Below, in pieces: positions 15,539-24,915 of a DNA stretch of 64,000 nucleotides. Where the stretch lies: positions 1 to 64,000 of the forward strand of contig NZ_JAYGIN010000012.1 in assembly GCF_034931005.1 (NCBI RefSeq), in the 5' to 3' direction. The translations under genes were made by a program, and so were the position numbers. The stretch comes from Arcicella sp034931005. GTDB taxonomy: Bacteria; Bacteroidota; Bacteroidia; Cytophagales; Spirosomataceae. The stretch's first letter is position 1. Every line of letters starts with the position of its first letter. Under the pieces are notes generated by a model. It did not search any database and was not told where the DNA came from. It saw only the letters and a list, made by a program, of their open reading frames with translations.

Positions 15539-17536
15539 CTACTTTACTTCCAATACTTTAAATTCTGTACGACGGTTGGCTTGGTGTTCTTCTTCTGAAC
15601 ATGGAACGCCGTCGGCACATTTATTTACTAATTGGCTTTCTCCGTAGCCTTTTGCCACGATACGAGCTGGTGAAATTCCTTTGGAAATGATGTAAGAAAC
15701 TGCCGAATCTGCTCTTCTTTGAGATAATTTTAAGTTGTACTCAGTTGTTGCTCTTGAGTCGGTATGTGAGCCTAATTCTAATTTTATGTTTGGATTATCG
15801 ACTAAAACTTGCACAATTCTATCCAATTCCGAAGACGCATCACTTCTAATGTCAGATTTATCTAAGTTATAATAAATGGGAGCGATATTGAACGTTTTTG
15901 TAATTTCTTTGCCTACTTCTGGTTTCTCCATTTTAATACTTGCATAGAAAACAGTATCTGTTTCGACTTTAGTTAATTTATCTAAAGACACCGACTTTCC
16001 AACCATCGTAAATGGTTCACGTTTGGTAAAATAGCCTTTCTTTTCAGTAACAATGGTGTACGTTTTTTCTTCCTCCATTTTCACTTTGCCAAATGTTCCT
16101 TCGCCTTTTGTATAAGCTTCTTCAATGGCTTGATTCGTGGAATTATCCAAAATGGCAACTTTTACTGAGTCGAGGGCTTTATTGTTAATGTCTGTAATAT
16201 TTCCTGCTAAGAAATAACGAATAATTTTCTTTTTTGGCTCTTCTTTTTTGGCTACTACTGGCGGTACATTCTCGTACTTTTTGCCAGGTTGTGTGTTTTC
16301 ATAGTAATAAATATCATCGTCACCTTTGCCAGAGTCACGATTTGATGCAAAATATCCTTTTGTTGAATCAATGGCTACTAAACCAAAATCATCAAAGCGA
16401 GAATTTAAAGGAATACCCAAATGTTCTACTTTGATTTCACCGTTTACACGAGTTGCTGAATATAAATCTAAACCACCAATGCCAGCGTGTCCGTCAGAAG
16501 AAAAGTACAATTTTCCATCTTTAGAAACATACGGAAACATTTCATCACCAGCGGTATTAATATCAGACCCCATGTTGATAGCACGCCCGAATCTTCCTGC
16601 ATTATCAATATTGGCTCGGTAAATATCAATTCCTCCTTTTCCTCCCGCACGATTTGAGCCAAAATACAAGGTTTTATTGTCGGCAGAAAAAGATGGACAA
16701 CCGTCCCAAGCCAAAGAATCAGAAACCGAAACCATTTCGGGTTCAGACCATTCGCCATCAATATTTCGAGAAATATACAAATCAACGTCAGGCGAAGCGT
16801 CAGAGCGTTTTCCTGTATTTCCACGAGCGAAAACCATCATCTTTCCATCTTTTGAAAACGTTGGCGTTCCTTCGTTAGCATTGTCTTTAAAAATGGTTGC
16901 ACTAAAAAGCGTTGGTGTACCTGCTTCGGTTGGCGTATTTAAAGCAGCACGATACAAACCCAAAAATGGCAAACCGTTATTTTTATAGATTACGTCTTTT
17001 CGTGAAGCCGTAAAAATCAATTCATTACCTTGTGGAATGGGGGCGAATTCCGTTCCTGATGAGTTTAAACTCAAAGGTTTTACTTCAATGTAGGTTTTTT
17101 TATTGGCTAATTCTTCAACTTCTGGCAATAAATCTATTTCAGTTTGAGCTTTGTTTTTTAACTCTTTACTTGGTATTCCCGAAAGATATTTTTCTAAATT
17201 TTCGCCCGCTTCTTTGTATTTGCCTTGCATTTTTTGAGTCATGGCTAAATGATAACGCAAATCATTTTCACGACTATTGCTTGTCAATGCTTTTTCGTAA
17301 TAGTCGCCTGCTTGCAAAGGGCGGTTTGATAAACGATAAGATTCTGCAATGAGATAATTGGTTTTGCCCAATTCGTATCCTGCTCCCGAAGCCTTTTGCA
17401 ATTCTTTGATAGCCAATTCATATTCGCCATTATCAAATTTTTTCTGACCTTTTTTGAAGGACTGCAAGGCGGAATTACAACTATTTAATAAAATAATTGC
17501 GGACAATATTGATATAGAAGTACGCAGTTTTTGCAT
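15539..17536 (-). CDS. PorE-like OmpA-family lipoprotein (T9SS)
   Basis: A 665-residue outer-membrane lipoprotein. The lipobox is Cys20 (LLNSC). TPR-like helices occupy about residues 28-150 (GEYELAIKELQKA...). A WD40/PD40-type beta-propeller follows at about 160-410 (PTFSKDGKMMVFA, PSFSADNKTLYFGS, YVSKDGKLYFSSDG). Next are a carboxypeptidase-regulatory-like domain (about 440-510) and a C-terminal OmpA peptidoglycan-binding domain (ELGSHTDSRATTEYNLKLS). This order is that of PorE of the type IX secretion system, which anchors the secretion complex to peptidoglycan. Paralogues with this architecture exist, so PorE itself is not certain. Confidence 0.85.
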   Translation of the reverse strand: MQKLRTSISILSAIILLNSCNSALQSFKKGQKKFDNGEYELAIKELQKASGAGYELGKTNYLIAESYRLSNRPLQAGDYYEKALTSNSRENDLRYHLAMTQKMQGKYKEAGENLEKYLSGIPSKELKNKAQTEIDLLPEVEELANKKTYIEVKPLSLNSSGTEFAPIPQGNELIFTASRKDVIYKNNGLPFLGLYRAALNTPTEAGTPTLFSATIFKDNANEGTPTFSKDGKMMVFARGNTGKRSDASPDVDLYISRNIDGEWSEPEMVSVSDSLAWDGCPSFSADNKTLYFGSNRAGGKGGIDIYRANIDNAGRFGRAINMGSDINTAGDEMFPYVSKDGKLYFSSDGHAGIGGLDLYSATRVNGEIKVEHLGIPLNSRFDDFGLVAIDSTKGYFASNRDSGKGDDDIYYYENTQPGKKYENVPPVVAKKEEPKKKIIRYFLAGNITDINNKALDSVKVAILDNSTNQAIEEAYTKGEGTFGKVKMEEEKTYTIVTEKKGYFTKREPFTMVGKSVSLDKLTKVETDTVFYASIKMEKPEVGKEITKTFNIAPIYYNLDKSDIRSDASSELDRIVQVLVDNPNIKLELGSHTDSRATTEYNLKLSQRRADSAVSYIISKGISPARIVAKGYGESQLVNKCADGVPCSEEEHQANRRTEFKVLEVK

Positions 17537-17564
17537 GAAAGTTTTGTGTTATTTTCCGAATTTT

Positions 17565-17597
17565 AAGGAAGCCTTCGCTCAAAGCGAAGGCTTCCTT
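17565..17597. repeat. Perfect 15-bp hairpin before PorE-like gene
   Basis: AAGGAAGCCTTCGCT pairs perfectly with 17583-17597 around a three-base loop. On the minus strand it follows the small membrane protein gene but lacks a T-tract, so it may be a processing or stability hairpin and not an intrinsic terminator. Confidence 0.75.
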
Positions 17598-17600
17598 GCT

Positions 17601-17843
17601 CTAATTTTTCAACAATTTATGAATTTTTCGTTTTACTAAATACGTCAAAATCAAAACAATAACCAAGATAATTAGCCCTTTATCTGTACTATTTTGGATA
17701 AATAAAATAGCATCTTTTTGCCAAGCGTAAAGCATCACGAGGATAATCAAAATTTCTACCGAAATGAACACTTGGAGAATGCCGACCGTTACCGAAAGTA
17801 ACATTGGACGAAGATTATCAAATGGATTCGATTTATTATACAT
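17601..17843 (-). CDS. Small two-helix membrane protein
   Basis: An 80-residue protein I do not recognise. It has two hydrophobic segments (about residues 14-41 and 56-70) and a basic C-terminus (VKRKIHKLLKN), so it should be an inner-membrane protein with both ends in the cytoplasm. It begins 5 bp after the stop of the upstream outer-membrane protein gene and is therefore probably co-transcribed with it. No motif gives a function. Confidence 0.6.
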   Translation of the reverse strand: MYNKSNPFDNLRPMLLSVTVGILQVFISVEILIILVMLYAWQKDAILFIQNSTDKGLIILVIVLILTYLVKRKIHKLLKN

Positions 17844-17848
17844 CGTTC

Positions 17849-18418
17849 TTAGAAAAAGAATCCGCCAACTCTGATAACTAATGGACTACCATAAGGAGAA
17901 AAACCTTCCTTATAAGTTAAATTATACAAAACGGATAAGTTGAATCCTCCAAAACCTATTCCTCCACCAGCTAAGGCTTGTATGTCATAACTACTTGATT
18001 GTCCGTTTGATGAGAAATAATATTTTTGAGCTTCAACCTGTAAAAATGAACCAGAGAGGATGTTTTCTAATAAATTAAGACGGTATTGACCAAATAATCT
18101 CGGACCATATTGATTCTGTGTAAAATTAAATCTACTATCTCTGTAATATTGATAATCAAGAGCTAAACCGACTATAAAATCATTTGTTACCTGATAACCA
18201 GCCATTGGTGAAACGCTAATGACAGTAGGCGAACCAAACTGTAAACCGCCAACGCCCCCACCAAATTTAAGTCTTTGACGGAAAGGTAACTCACGTACAT
18301 CTTGTTCTACGTCTAAGTCTCTAACAGAACTATCTTGTTTGATAACGATTGGGTCTTGGGCGTAAGCTGTTGTGTATGAGATGATTAATAGAAATAAAAA
18401 GAAAAATAGTTTTTTCAT
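17849..18418 (-). CDS. Small outer-membrane beta-barrel protein
   Basis: A 189-residue exported protein with a clear signal peptide (cleavage likely after TTAYA). The mature part alternates polar and aromatic residues and ends in a strand with terminal Phe residues (VIRVGGFFF), the usual C-terminal barrel signal. Eight strands would fit the length. Segments such as QFGSPTVISVSPMAGYQVTN and LALDYQYYRD resemble Bacteroidota porin-family/OmpW-like proteins. Substrate is unknown. It is transcribed divergently from uvrA. Confidence 0.8.
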   Translation of the reverse strand: MKKLFFFLFLLIISYTTAYAQDPIVIKQDSSVRDLDVEQDVRELPFRQRLKFGGGVGGLQFGSPTVISVSPMAGYQVTNDFIVGLALDYQYYRDSRFNFTQNQYGPRLFGQYRLNLLENILSGSFLQVEAQKYYFSSNGQSSSYDIQALAGGGIGFGGFNLSVLYNLTYKEGFSPYGSPLVIRVGGFFF

Positions 18419-18583
18419 GATTTTGGTTATTATTAGTCGTTAAAACATTTCTCAATTAACGAATGATTTCATAATTTCTTGCAAGATACGAAACATTCTT
18501 TTCTGAAAAAGTGTCATAATAAGGTAAGGACATTTCAATGTGGTAAGCCCTCATTCTTCTGAGAAAACAAAGTCAAAATTTAT

Positions 18584-18591
18584 TATCTTTG
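18584..18591 (+). promoter_or_regulatory. -7 box of uvrA
   Basis: TATCTTTG matches TAnnTTTG, 37 bp before the annotated start codon. No -33 TTG is visible. I see no recognisable SOS-type operator, but none is well defined for this phylum. Confidence 0.45.
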
Positions 18592-18627
18592 TTAAATTCA
18601 TTTATCAGTGATTTATCGGGCTAAATT

Positions 18628-21567
18628 ATGAACCCTAAAACCGAATCACTACCCCCTAAATTCATGAACATTACTGAAATCAAGAATCAAAATTATACTT
18701 CCATAGAAGACCTCGACCCAAAGCGTTTTATCCTTATCAAAGGGGCGAGAGTAAATAATCTCAAAAATATTGATGTTGCCATTCCACGCAATAAATTGGT
18801 GGTAATCACGGGTTTATCGGGTTCGGGAAAGTCGTCTTTGGCCTTTGATACGCTCTTTGCGGAAGGACAACGTATGTACGTGGAAAGTTTGAGTTCATAC
18901 ACTCGTCAATTTTTGGGAAGAATGGAAAAACCCGATGTTGACTACATCAAAGGGATTTCTCCTGCCATTGCCATTGAACAAAAAGTTTCGACGAAAAACC
19001 CTCGTTCAACGGTTGGGACAACTACCGAAATTTATGATTATCTAAAACTGCTTTTCGCACGAATTGGAATAACATATTCGCCAATTTCTGGAAAAGAGGT
19101 AAGTAAAGACACGATTTCGGATGTGGTGGATTTTATTTTCACTTTAGAAGAATCGCAAAGAGTGATGATTTTGTCTCCATTATTTCTGAAACAAGAACGT
19201 AGCCTTGCGGAAGAAATGAAGGTTTTGTTACAAAAAGGTTATACCAGAATTGTTATTGACGGTGAAATAAAATTCTTGGAAGAACTTCTTGATAATAAAG
19301 AAGAATTGAAGAATCTTCCACCAATAAATCTATTCACCAATAATTATAAAATCTTGATTGACCGTGTGGCGGTTAAAAAAGAAGCAGACGGTCAGCCAGA
19401 TGAAGAAACACAGTTTCGACTTTCGGATTCTGTCCAAACGGCATTTTTTGAAGGTGATGGTATCTGTTTTGTAGAAATTGTTGGGGCTGAAACAAAAGTC
19501 TTTTCCGACCGCTTTGAGGCCGACGGAATTCCTTTTGAAGAACCATCGCTGAATCTTTTTAGCTTTAATAATCCTTATGGAGCTTGTAAGCGTTGCGAAG
19601 GTTTCGGGCGTATTTTGGGGCTTGACCCTGACTTGGTCATTCCTGATAAAAGCCTTTCCGTTTACGAAGGGGCAATTGCTCCTTGGCGAACCGAAAAAAT
19701 GAGCGAGTATTTGATTCCGCTTATTAAAAATGCTACCAAGTTTGACTTCCCAATTCATCGTCCTTATAAAGAATTGACAGATGTTCAAAAAGCAGTTTTA
19801 TGGACTGGAAATGAATATTTTATTGGGTTAGATACTTTTTTCAAAATGTTGGAAGCCGAAACCCATAAAATTCAATTTCGGGTAATGCTTTCTCGCTATC
19901 GTGGGCGTACAAACTGCCCTGAGTGCAAAGGTTCTCGCTTACGTCAAGATGCAGGTTATGTGAAAATAGGCGGAAAATCTATCATTGAATTGGTTTTATT
20001 GCCCATTTCTGATGTGATGAATTTCTTTGAAAACTTGAAATTGCCTGATTTTCAATACGGCGTTTCTAAAAGAATTTTGCAAGAAATTGAAACTCGCTTG
20101 GAATACATGAACAAAGTTGGTTTGGGTTATTTAACGCTCAATCGTTTGGCATCTTCGCTTTCGGGTGGGGAGTTTCAACGGATAAAATTGGCTACTTCTT
20201 TGGGGAGTGCTTTGGTGGGTTCAATGTATATTTTGGACGAACCGAGCATTGGCTTGCATCCAAGAGATACTTTACGTTTGGTTTCGGTTTTGGAATCTTT
20301 GCGAGACATGGGAAATACCGTTATCGTAGTTGAACACGAAGAAGAAGTCATGCGAGCTGCCGACCAAATTATTGATATTGGGCCAGATGCAGGAAGAAAT
20401 GGGGGAGAATTGGTCTTTCAAGGAAGTTTTGAAAATGCCGAGTTAGAAGCCACAATTCACAATTCACAAGGTTACGCACCCCGTTCACCTCATAATTCTC
20501 ATACTATTAACTTTTTGAACGGAACGGATAAAATTGATGTGCCAAAATTCCGTAGAAAATCAACCAGTTTTATTGAGATTAAAGGAGCTTACGAAAATAA
20601 TTTAAAAGACGTTTCAGTGAAATTTCCTTTGGGAATTTTGACGGTTGTTACGGGTGTGAGTGGCTCAGGGAAATCAACTTTGGTACGTAAAATTCTGTAT
20701 CCTGCCATCGGAAGACATTTAGGAACTTATACCGATGAATCAGGGAAATTTACGGAAATGACGGGGAGTATCGGCAAAATTGAAGCCGTAGAAATGGTTG
20801 ACCAAAATCCGATTGGGAAATCGTCACGCTCAAATCCAGTTACATACGTGAAGGCGTATGACCAAATTCGTTTGTTGTATTCTGAACAACCTGTTGCCAA
20901 ATCAAGAGGCTATAAACCCGCTCATTTTTCATTTAATGTGGAGGGTGGACGTTGCGAAACTTGCCAGGGTGAAGGTTTTGTAACCATCGAAATGCAATTC
21001 ATGGCGGACGTAAAGCTCAAATGTGAATCTTGCGGAGGAAAACGGTTTAAACAAGAGGTTTTGGATGTAAAGTATCACGAAAATGACATTGCGGATATTT
21101 TGGATATGACGGTGGATGATGCCATTGATTTATTCAGAAAAGACCAGCCTAAATTAGTGGAAAAATTATTGCCCTTGCAAGAAGTTGGTTTGGGTTATGT
21201 GAAATTAGGGCAATCATCTAACTCTCTTTCGGGAGGAGAAGCACAAAGGGTAAAATTGGCGAGTTTCTTGGGTAAAGGAAATCCGAATAAAGGGAAAACC
21301 TTATTCATTTTTGACGAACCGACGACAGGTTTACATTTTCACGACATCAAAAAACTCCTGAAAGCCATCAATGCTTTGGTAGAACAAGGCGATTCGGTCA
21401 TTATTATTGAACACAACATGGAAGTCATCAAATCGGCTGACCATATTATCGACATCGGCCCAGAAGGCGGAGATAAAGGAGGTTTCATTACCTTTGAAGG
21501 AACACCCGAAGCAATGGTGAAAATTGAGGGAAATTATACGGCTGACTTTTTGAAAGGGAAGATATGA
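18628..21567 (+). CDS. uvrA: Excinuclease ABC subunit A
   Basis: A 979-residue tandem ABC ATPase that recognises distorted DNA and loads UvrB. The first Walker A is GLSGSGKSS and the second is GVSGSGKST. The signatures are LSGGEFQRIKLA and LSGGEAQRVKLA. Zinc-finger cysteines are present in CKRCEGFGRI and CPECKGSRL and, in the second half, CETCQGEG and CESCGGKRF. The N-terminus carries about 35 residues before the conserved IKGARVNNLKNI. A start at the second Met (18664) is equally possible. Confidence 0.97.
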   Translation: MNPKTESLPPKFMNITEIKNQNYTSIEDLDPKRFILIKGARVNNLKNIDVAIPRNKLVVITGLSGSGKSSLAFDTLFAEGQRMYVESLSSYTRQFLGRMEKPDVDYIKGISPAIAIEQKVSTKNPRSTVGTTTEIYDYLKLLFARIGITYSPISGKEVSKDTISDVVDFIFTLEESQRVMILSPLFLKQERSLAEEMKVLLQKGYTRIVIDGEIKFLEELLDNKEELKNLPPINLFTNNYKILIDRVAVKKEADGQPDEETQFRLSDSVQTAFFEGDGICFVEIVGAETKVFSDRFEADGIPFEEPSLNLFSFNNPYGACKRCEGFGRILGLDPDLVIPDKSLSVYEGAIAPWRTEKMSEYLIPLIKNATKFDFPIHRPYKELTDVQKAVLWTGNEYFIGLDTFFKMLEAETHKIQFRVMLSRYRGRTNCPECKGSRLRQDAGYVKIGGKSIIELVLLPISDVMNFFENLKLPDFQYGVSKRILQEIETRLEYMNKVGLGYLTLNRLASSLSGGEFQRIKLATSLGSALVGSMYILDEPSIGLHPRDTLRLVSVLESLRDMGNTVIVVEHEEEVMRAADQIIDIGPDAGRNGGELVFQGSFENAELEATIHNSQGYAPRSPHNSHTINFLNGTDKIDVPKFRRKSTSFIEIKGAYENNLKDVSVKFPLGILTVVTGVSGSGKSTLVRKILYPAIGRHLGTYTDESGKFTEMTGSIGKIEAVEMVDQNPIGKSSRSNPVTYVKAYDQIRLLYSEQPVAKSRGYKPAHFSFNVEGGRCETCQGEGFVTIEMQFMADVKLKCESCGGKRFKQEVLDVKYHENDIADILDMTVDDAIDLFRKDQPKLVEKLLPLQEVGLGYVKLGQSSNSLSGGEAQRVKLASFLGKGNPNKGKTLFIFDEPTTGLHFHDIKKLLKAINALVEQGDSVIIIEHNMEVIKSADHIIDIGPEGGDKGGFITFEGTPEAMVKIEGNYTADFLKGKI

Positions 21568-21579
21568 GACTTAGAATTT

Positions 21580-21881
21580 ATAGCACGCCGATAACGCAGA
21601 TGTAAAACAACGCAGATTTAAGGGATTTTATAAAATTATTCACTAAAAGCTGTTTTAAATTAGTTTCAGAAGAGACTTTTTATTCGTCGATGAGATTACA
21701 CAGAGAACCACAGAGTTGAAAAAGAGAACCACAGAGAAAGTCAAGAGGTTTTCTCTGTGGTTCTCTTCTTTTCTTTGTGGTTCTCTGTGTAATCTCATTT
21801 TCTCAATTCTATTTTCAAACGGCTTCTAAAAAAAACCTTTAAATCAGTGTTACGAAGTATCTGCGTCATCAGCGTTCCATG
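21580..21881. repeat. Palindrome nested in a TGCGTCATCTGCGTGCC-family palindrome
   Basis: This fills the 323-bp gap between uvrA and uxuA, which holds no gene. The outer arms (about 21580-21630 and 21830-21881) are diverged complements carrying AACGCAGAT and ATCTGCGTCATCAGCGT, the same family as 40966-41107. Inside lies a separate well-preserved hairpin at 21691-21797. Its 25-nt arms have one mismatch, and its inner arms (21722-21739 and 21750-21767) are built from AGAGAACCACAGAG. The inner element appears to have entered the outer one. Confidence 0.85.
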
Positions 21882-21890
21882 AGTTATCTA

Positions 21891-23078
21891 TTACAAACCT
21901 CTCAAAATCCCCAATTCCAAACCTCTTAATTCTGCTAATCCACGTAAGCGACCAATGGCTGTGTAACCTGGATTGGTACGTTTTTCTGGATTAAGGTCGT
22001 CCAACATTCTATGTCCATGGTCGGGGCGAAATGGTAAACGGTAATCTTTTCTTCCTGCCTCAATTCTGCTTTTTTGTTCCAAAACCAAAGCTCTCATTAC
22101 GCCATACATATCTACATCACCGTCTAAGTGGTCAGCTTCGTGGAAATTTCCTTCAATATCTCTTTTCGTAGCTCTTAAATGCACAAAATTGATTCTGTTT
22201 CCCATGCGTTCAACCATGCCCACTAAATCGTTATCGGGACGTACCCCATAACTTCCTGTACAGAAACACAATCCGTTACTTGGACTTTCATAGGCTTGTA
22301 AAATTTGTTGTGCATCAGCCTCTGTACTTACTACTCGTGGAAGTCCCAAAATTGGAAAAGGAGGGTCGTCTGGGTGAATCGCCAAATTAATTCCTGCTTC
22401 TTCAGCAACTGGTGTAATTTCACGAAGGAAGTCATACAAGTTATTTCTCAATTCTTTGTCGCCAACTTCGTCGTAAGTTTTCAAAACTTGAGCAAATTCT
22501 TCTACCGTAAAACTTTCTTCACTTCCTGGTAAGCCTGCAATGATATTACGAATCAATTTATCTTTTTGAGCTTGTGATGCTTTGGCAAACCATTCGCTTG
22601 CTTTTGCTAACTGTGGTTCGGTATAATTGGCTTCGGCATTTGGTCTTTTCAAAATATAGATTTCAAAAGCGGCAAATTCTGTTGCATCAAAACGAAGAGC
22701 TGTTGAGCCGTCTGGTAAAGCGTAGTCCAAATCAGTACGAGTCCAGTCGAGAACGGGCATGAAATTATAACAAACCGTATCAATACCAGCTTTTCCCAAA
22801 TTGATAAGTGATTGCTTATAATTGTCAATATATTGACGATAATTCCCCGAACGTTTTTTGATGTCTTCGTGTACAGGAACACTTTCCACAACCGAAAACT
22901 TTAAACCTGCCGCTTCAATTTCAGCCTTACGATTTTGTATCTCATCAATACCCCAAATAACACCGTTTGGAAGGTGGTGAAGGGCGGTTACAATTCCTGT
23001 TGCTCCTGCCTGACGAATATGAGCTAATGGCACTGGGTCTTTCGTCCCAAACCAACGAAAAGTTTGTTCTAAGGGCAT
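21891..23078 (-). CDS. uxuA: Mannonate dehydratase
   Basis: A 395-residue metal-dependent (beta/alpha)8 dehydratase that converts D-mannonate to 2-keto-3-deoxygluconate in glucuronate catabolism. The N-terminus LEQTFRWFGTKDPVPLAHIRQ, the metal-site blocks LAIHPDDPPFPI and FCTGSYGVRPDND, and the late FRPDHGHRML are all characteristic of UxuA. Length matches the family. It is transcribed divergently from a sugar-proton symporter, suggesting a small hexuronate-use locus. uxaC, uxuB and kdgK are not in the window. Confidence 0.96.
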   Translation of the reverse strand: MPLEQTFRWFGTKDPVPLAHIRQAGATGIVTALHHLPNGVIWGIDEIQNRKAEIEAAGLKFSVVESVPVHEDIKKRSGNYRQYIDNYKQSLINLGKAGIDTVCYNFMPVLDWTRTDLDYALPDGSTALRFDATEFAAFEIYILKRPNAEANYTEPQLAKASEWFAKASQAQKDKLIRNIIAGLPGSEESFTVEEFAQVLKTYDEVGDKELRNNLYDFLREITPVAEEAGINLAIHPDDPPFPILGLPRVVSTEADAQQILQAYESPSNGLCFCTGSYGVRPDNDLVGMVERMGNRINFVHLRATKRDIEGNFHEADHLDGDVDMYGVMRALVLEQKSRIEAGRKDYRLPFRPDHGHRMLDDLNPEKRTNPGYTAIGRLRGLAELRGLELGILRGL

Positions 23079-23199
23079 ATATGTAATTTATTACTTGTTT
23101 TATGATTATAAAAGAGAATTTTCTTTGGTTTTTACCCAAAAACCTAAAAATATATTCATTATAGATACAAAGAAGCACAAATTTTACTTTGAAAAATAG

Positions 23200-23207
23200 T
23201 AGATTTG
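23200..23207 (+). promoter_or_regulatory. -7 box of the sugar transporter gene
   Basis: TAGATTTG matches TAnnTTTG. The predicted transcript starts near 23214, after the upstream in-frame ATG at 23205, which supports translation from 23247. Confidence 0.45.
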
Positions 23208-23246
23208 GATTCAATTCTAATCAATTATCCCAAAACTTTAAATTTC

Positions 23247-24848
23247 ATGACACAACAATCAACAAAAAGTAATCAATCAGCCCTGTACACCTTAATGACC
23301 GTTTGGTTTTTTTGGAGTTTTGTGGCTGCATCAAATGGAATATTAATACCCTTATTCAAAGAAAAATTTGCTTTAAGTCAGACCCAAGCACAATTGGTTG
23401 ACTTTGCTTTTTATGCAGCATATTTTATTGGTTCAGTGCTTTATTTAATTTTCTCTCGAATTATGGGAGGGGATATTCTTAATAAAATTGGTTACAAAAA
23501 TGGAATTGTCATTGGTCTTTTGATTTCGGCAATTGGAACGTTATTGTTCTATCCTGCTGCTCAAACGGCTTCTTATCCTTTATTACTTGCTGGTTTATTT
23601 ATTGTTGGACTTGGGTTTTCGTTGCAACAAACTGCCACACAGCCATTTATGATTGCTTTAGGGCCTCCAGAAACAGGTGCTCAACGCATCAATTTAGGTG
23701 GTGCTGTTAATAACTTAGGTGGAACAATTGGCCCTGCTTTGGTATCTTATGCCATTTTTGGTTCAATCTCAAAAGATGCCGCAGCCAATGCTTCAATTGA
23801 AGATGTGAAATTGCCTTATTTATGTTTGGGAGCATTATTTGCTTTGATGGCTTTATTCTTTTGGCGTTCAAATTTACCACGTATCAAGAATGACGAAGAC
23901 GTGCAAGTGAGTAATGTTGTAATTGGTTTGCCGATGGCATTTTTGGTAATTTGTGTAGGAGTAGCAGTTGCTTTTTCAATTGAAACGGCTATCATTTTTA
24001 CCTTTATTTTAATGGTTGTTTTAATGATTGGTTACTTGGTTTATGCAGTTGTTACGAAGTCTGGAGCAATTCAAAATGCAGGTTCAGTTTTACAATATCC
24101 ACAAGCTATTTTGGGTATGACTGCCATCTTTGTTTATGTAGGAGTGGAGGTAACGATTGGGTCAAATTTGGGAGAATATTTGAAGCATACTCAAAACTTA
24201 GATTCGTCTCAAATTTCTAAATATATTTCATTGTTTTGGGGAAGTATGATGATTGGTCGTTGGACGGCTTCTATCAGTAATTTCAATCCTTCAGCTTCAA
24301 TGAAAAAGATTTTAACCATTGTCGTACCTTTTGTAGCTTTTGCCATTGTTTTGTTGGTAAATGCCCTTTATAGTGGAGATGTAACCGATTTATTACCGTA
24401 TGCAGTTTGTATTACGGTATTGATTTTAGCATACTTTGCCAGTAATGAAAAGCCCGTTCGGTTGTTGTTACTTTTCACGGCATTGGGTGCAATTATGACG
24501 ATTATCGGCGTAATGACGGAAGGGAAAGTTGCTTTATTTGCTTTGATTTCTGGTGGATTATTCTGCTCGGTTTTATGGCCAAGTATTTTCTCATTGGGAA
24601 CGGCAGGTTTGGGTAAATTTACCAATCAAGGAGCAGCATTTTTAATTATGATGATTTTGGGAGGTTCAATTATTCCAGTTGTTCAAGGAAAAATTGCCGA
24701 TTCATTCGGAATCCAGACTTCATATTTATTAGCGGCAGCTTGTTTTGCATATTTGTTTGTTTTTGGAATAATCGTTCAAGGAGTGCTTCGTAAACAAGGA
24801 ATTGACTTTGACAAAGAAGTGGTTACTGGTGGAAAATCAGGACACTAA
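23247..24848 (+). CDS. FucP-like MFS sugar transporter
   Basis: A 533-residue major facilitator with roughly 12-14 hydrophobic segments. It resembles the FucP (L-fucose:proton symporter) family. The first helix carries FFWSFVAASNGILIPLFK, and QLVDFAFYAAYFIGS, GLGFSLQQTATQPFMIALG and NLGGAVNNLGGTIGP follow. It is longer than the usual FucP of about 430 residues, because of an extended central region with extra helices. Divergence from uxuA suggests a hexuronate or related sugar as substrate (inference). The start is placed at MTQQST because the upstream extension overlaps the predicted promoter. Confidence 0.85.
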   Translation: MTQQSTKSNQSALYTLMTVWFFWSFVAASNGILIPLFKEKFALSQTQAQLVDFAFYAAYFIGSVLYLIFSRIMGGDILNKIGYKNGIVIGLLISAIGTLLFYPAAQTASYPLLLAGLFIVGLGFSLQQTATQPFMIALGPPETGAQRINLGGAVNNLGGTIGPALVSYAIFGSISKDAAANASIEDVKLPYLCLGALFALMALFFWRSNLPRIKNDEDVQVSNVVIGLPMAFLVICVGVAVAFSIETAIIFTFILMVVLMIGYLVYAVVTKSGAIQNAGSVLQYPQAILGMTAIFVYVGVEVTIGSNLGEYLKHTQNLDSSQISKYISLFWGSMMIGRWTASISNFNPSASMKKILTIVVPFVAFAIVLLVNALYSGDVTDLLPYAVCITVLILAYFASNEKPVRLLLLFTALGAIMTIIGVMTEGKVALFALISGGLFCSVLWPSIFSLGTAGLGKFTNQGAAFLIMMILGGSIIPVVQGKIADSFGIQTSYLLAAACFAYLFVFGIIVQGVLRKQGIDFDKEVVTGGKSGH

Positions 24849-24850
24849 AA

Positions 24851-24913
24851 TGTAAGCCGATGTTTTACATCGGAATAAAATATCATCAGTCCGATGTGAA
24901 ATATCGGCTTACA
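24851..24913. repeat. 24-nt inverted repeat abutting the hydrolase start
   Basis: Arms 24851-24874 and 24890-24913 pair over 24 nt, with only two G-U wobbles in RNA. Each arm is itself partly palindromic (CCGATGTTTTACATCGG). The right arm ends 2 bp before the ATG of the alpha/beta hydrolase, so it occupies the whole ribosome-binding region. Confidence 0.88.
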
Positions 24914-24915
24914 CC

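Noticed and set aside
19330..19788. 152-residue minus-strand ORF
   Set aside because: It is antisense to uvrA, composed of basic low-information sequence without family features.
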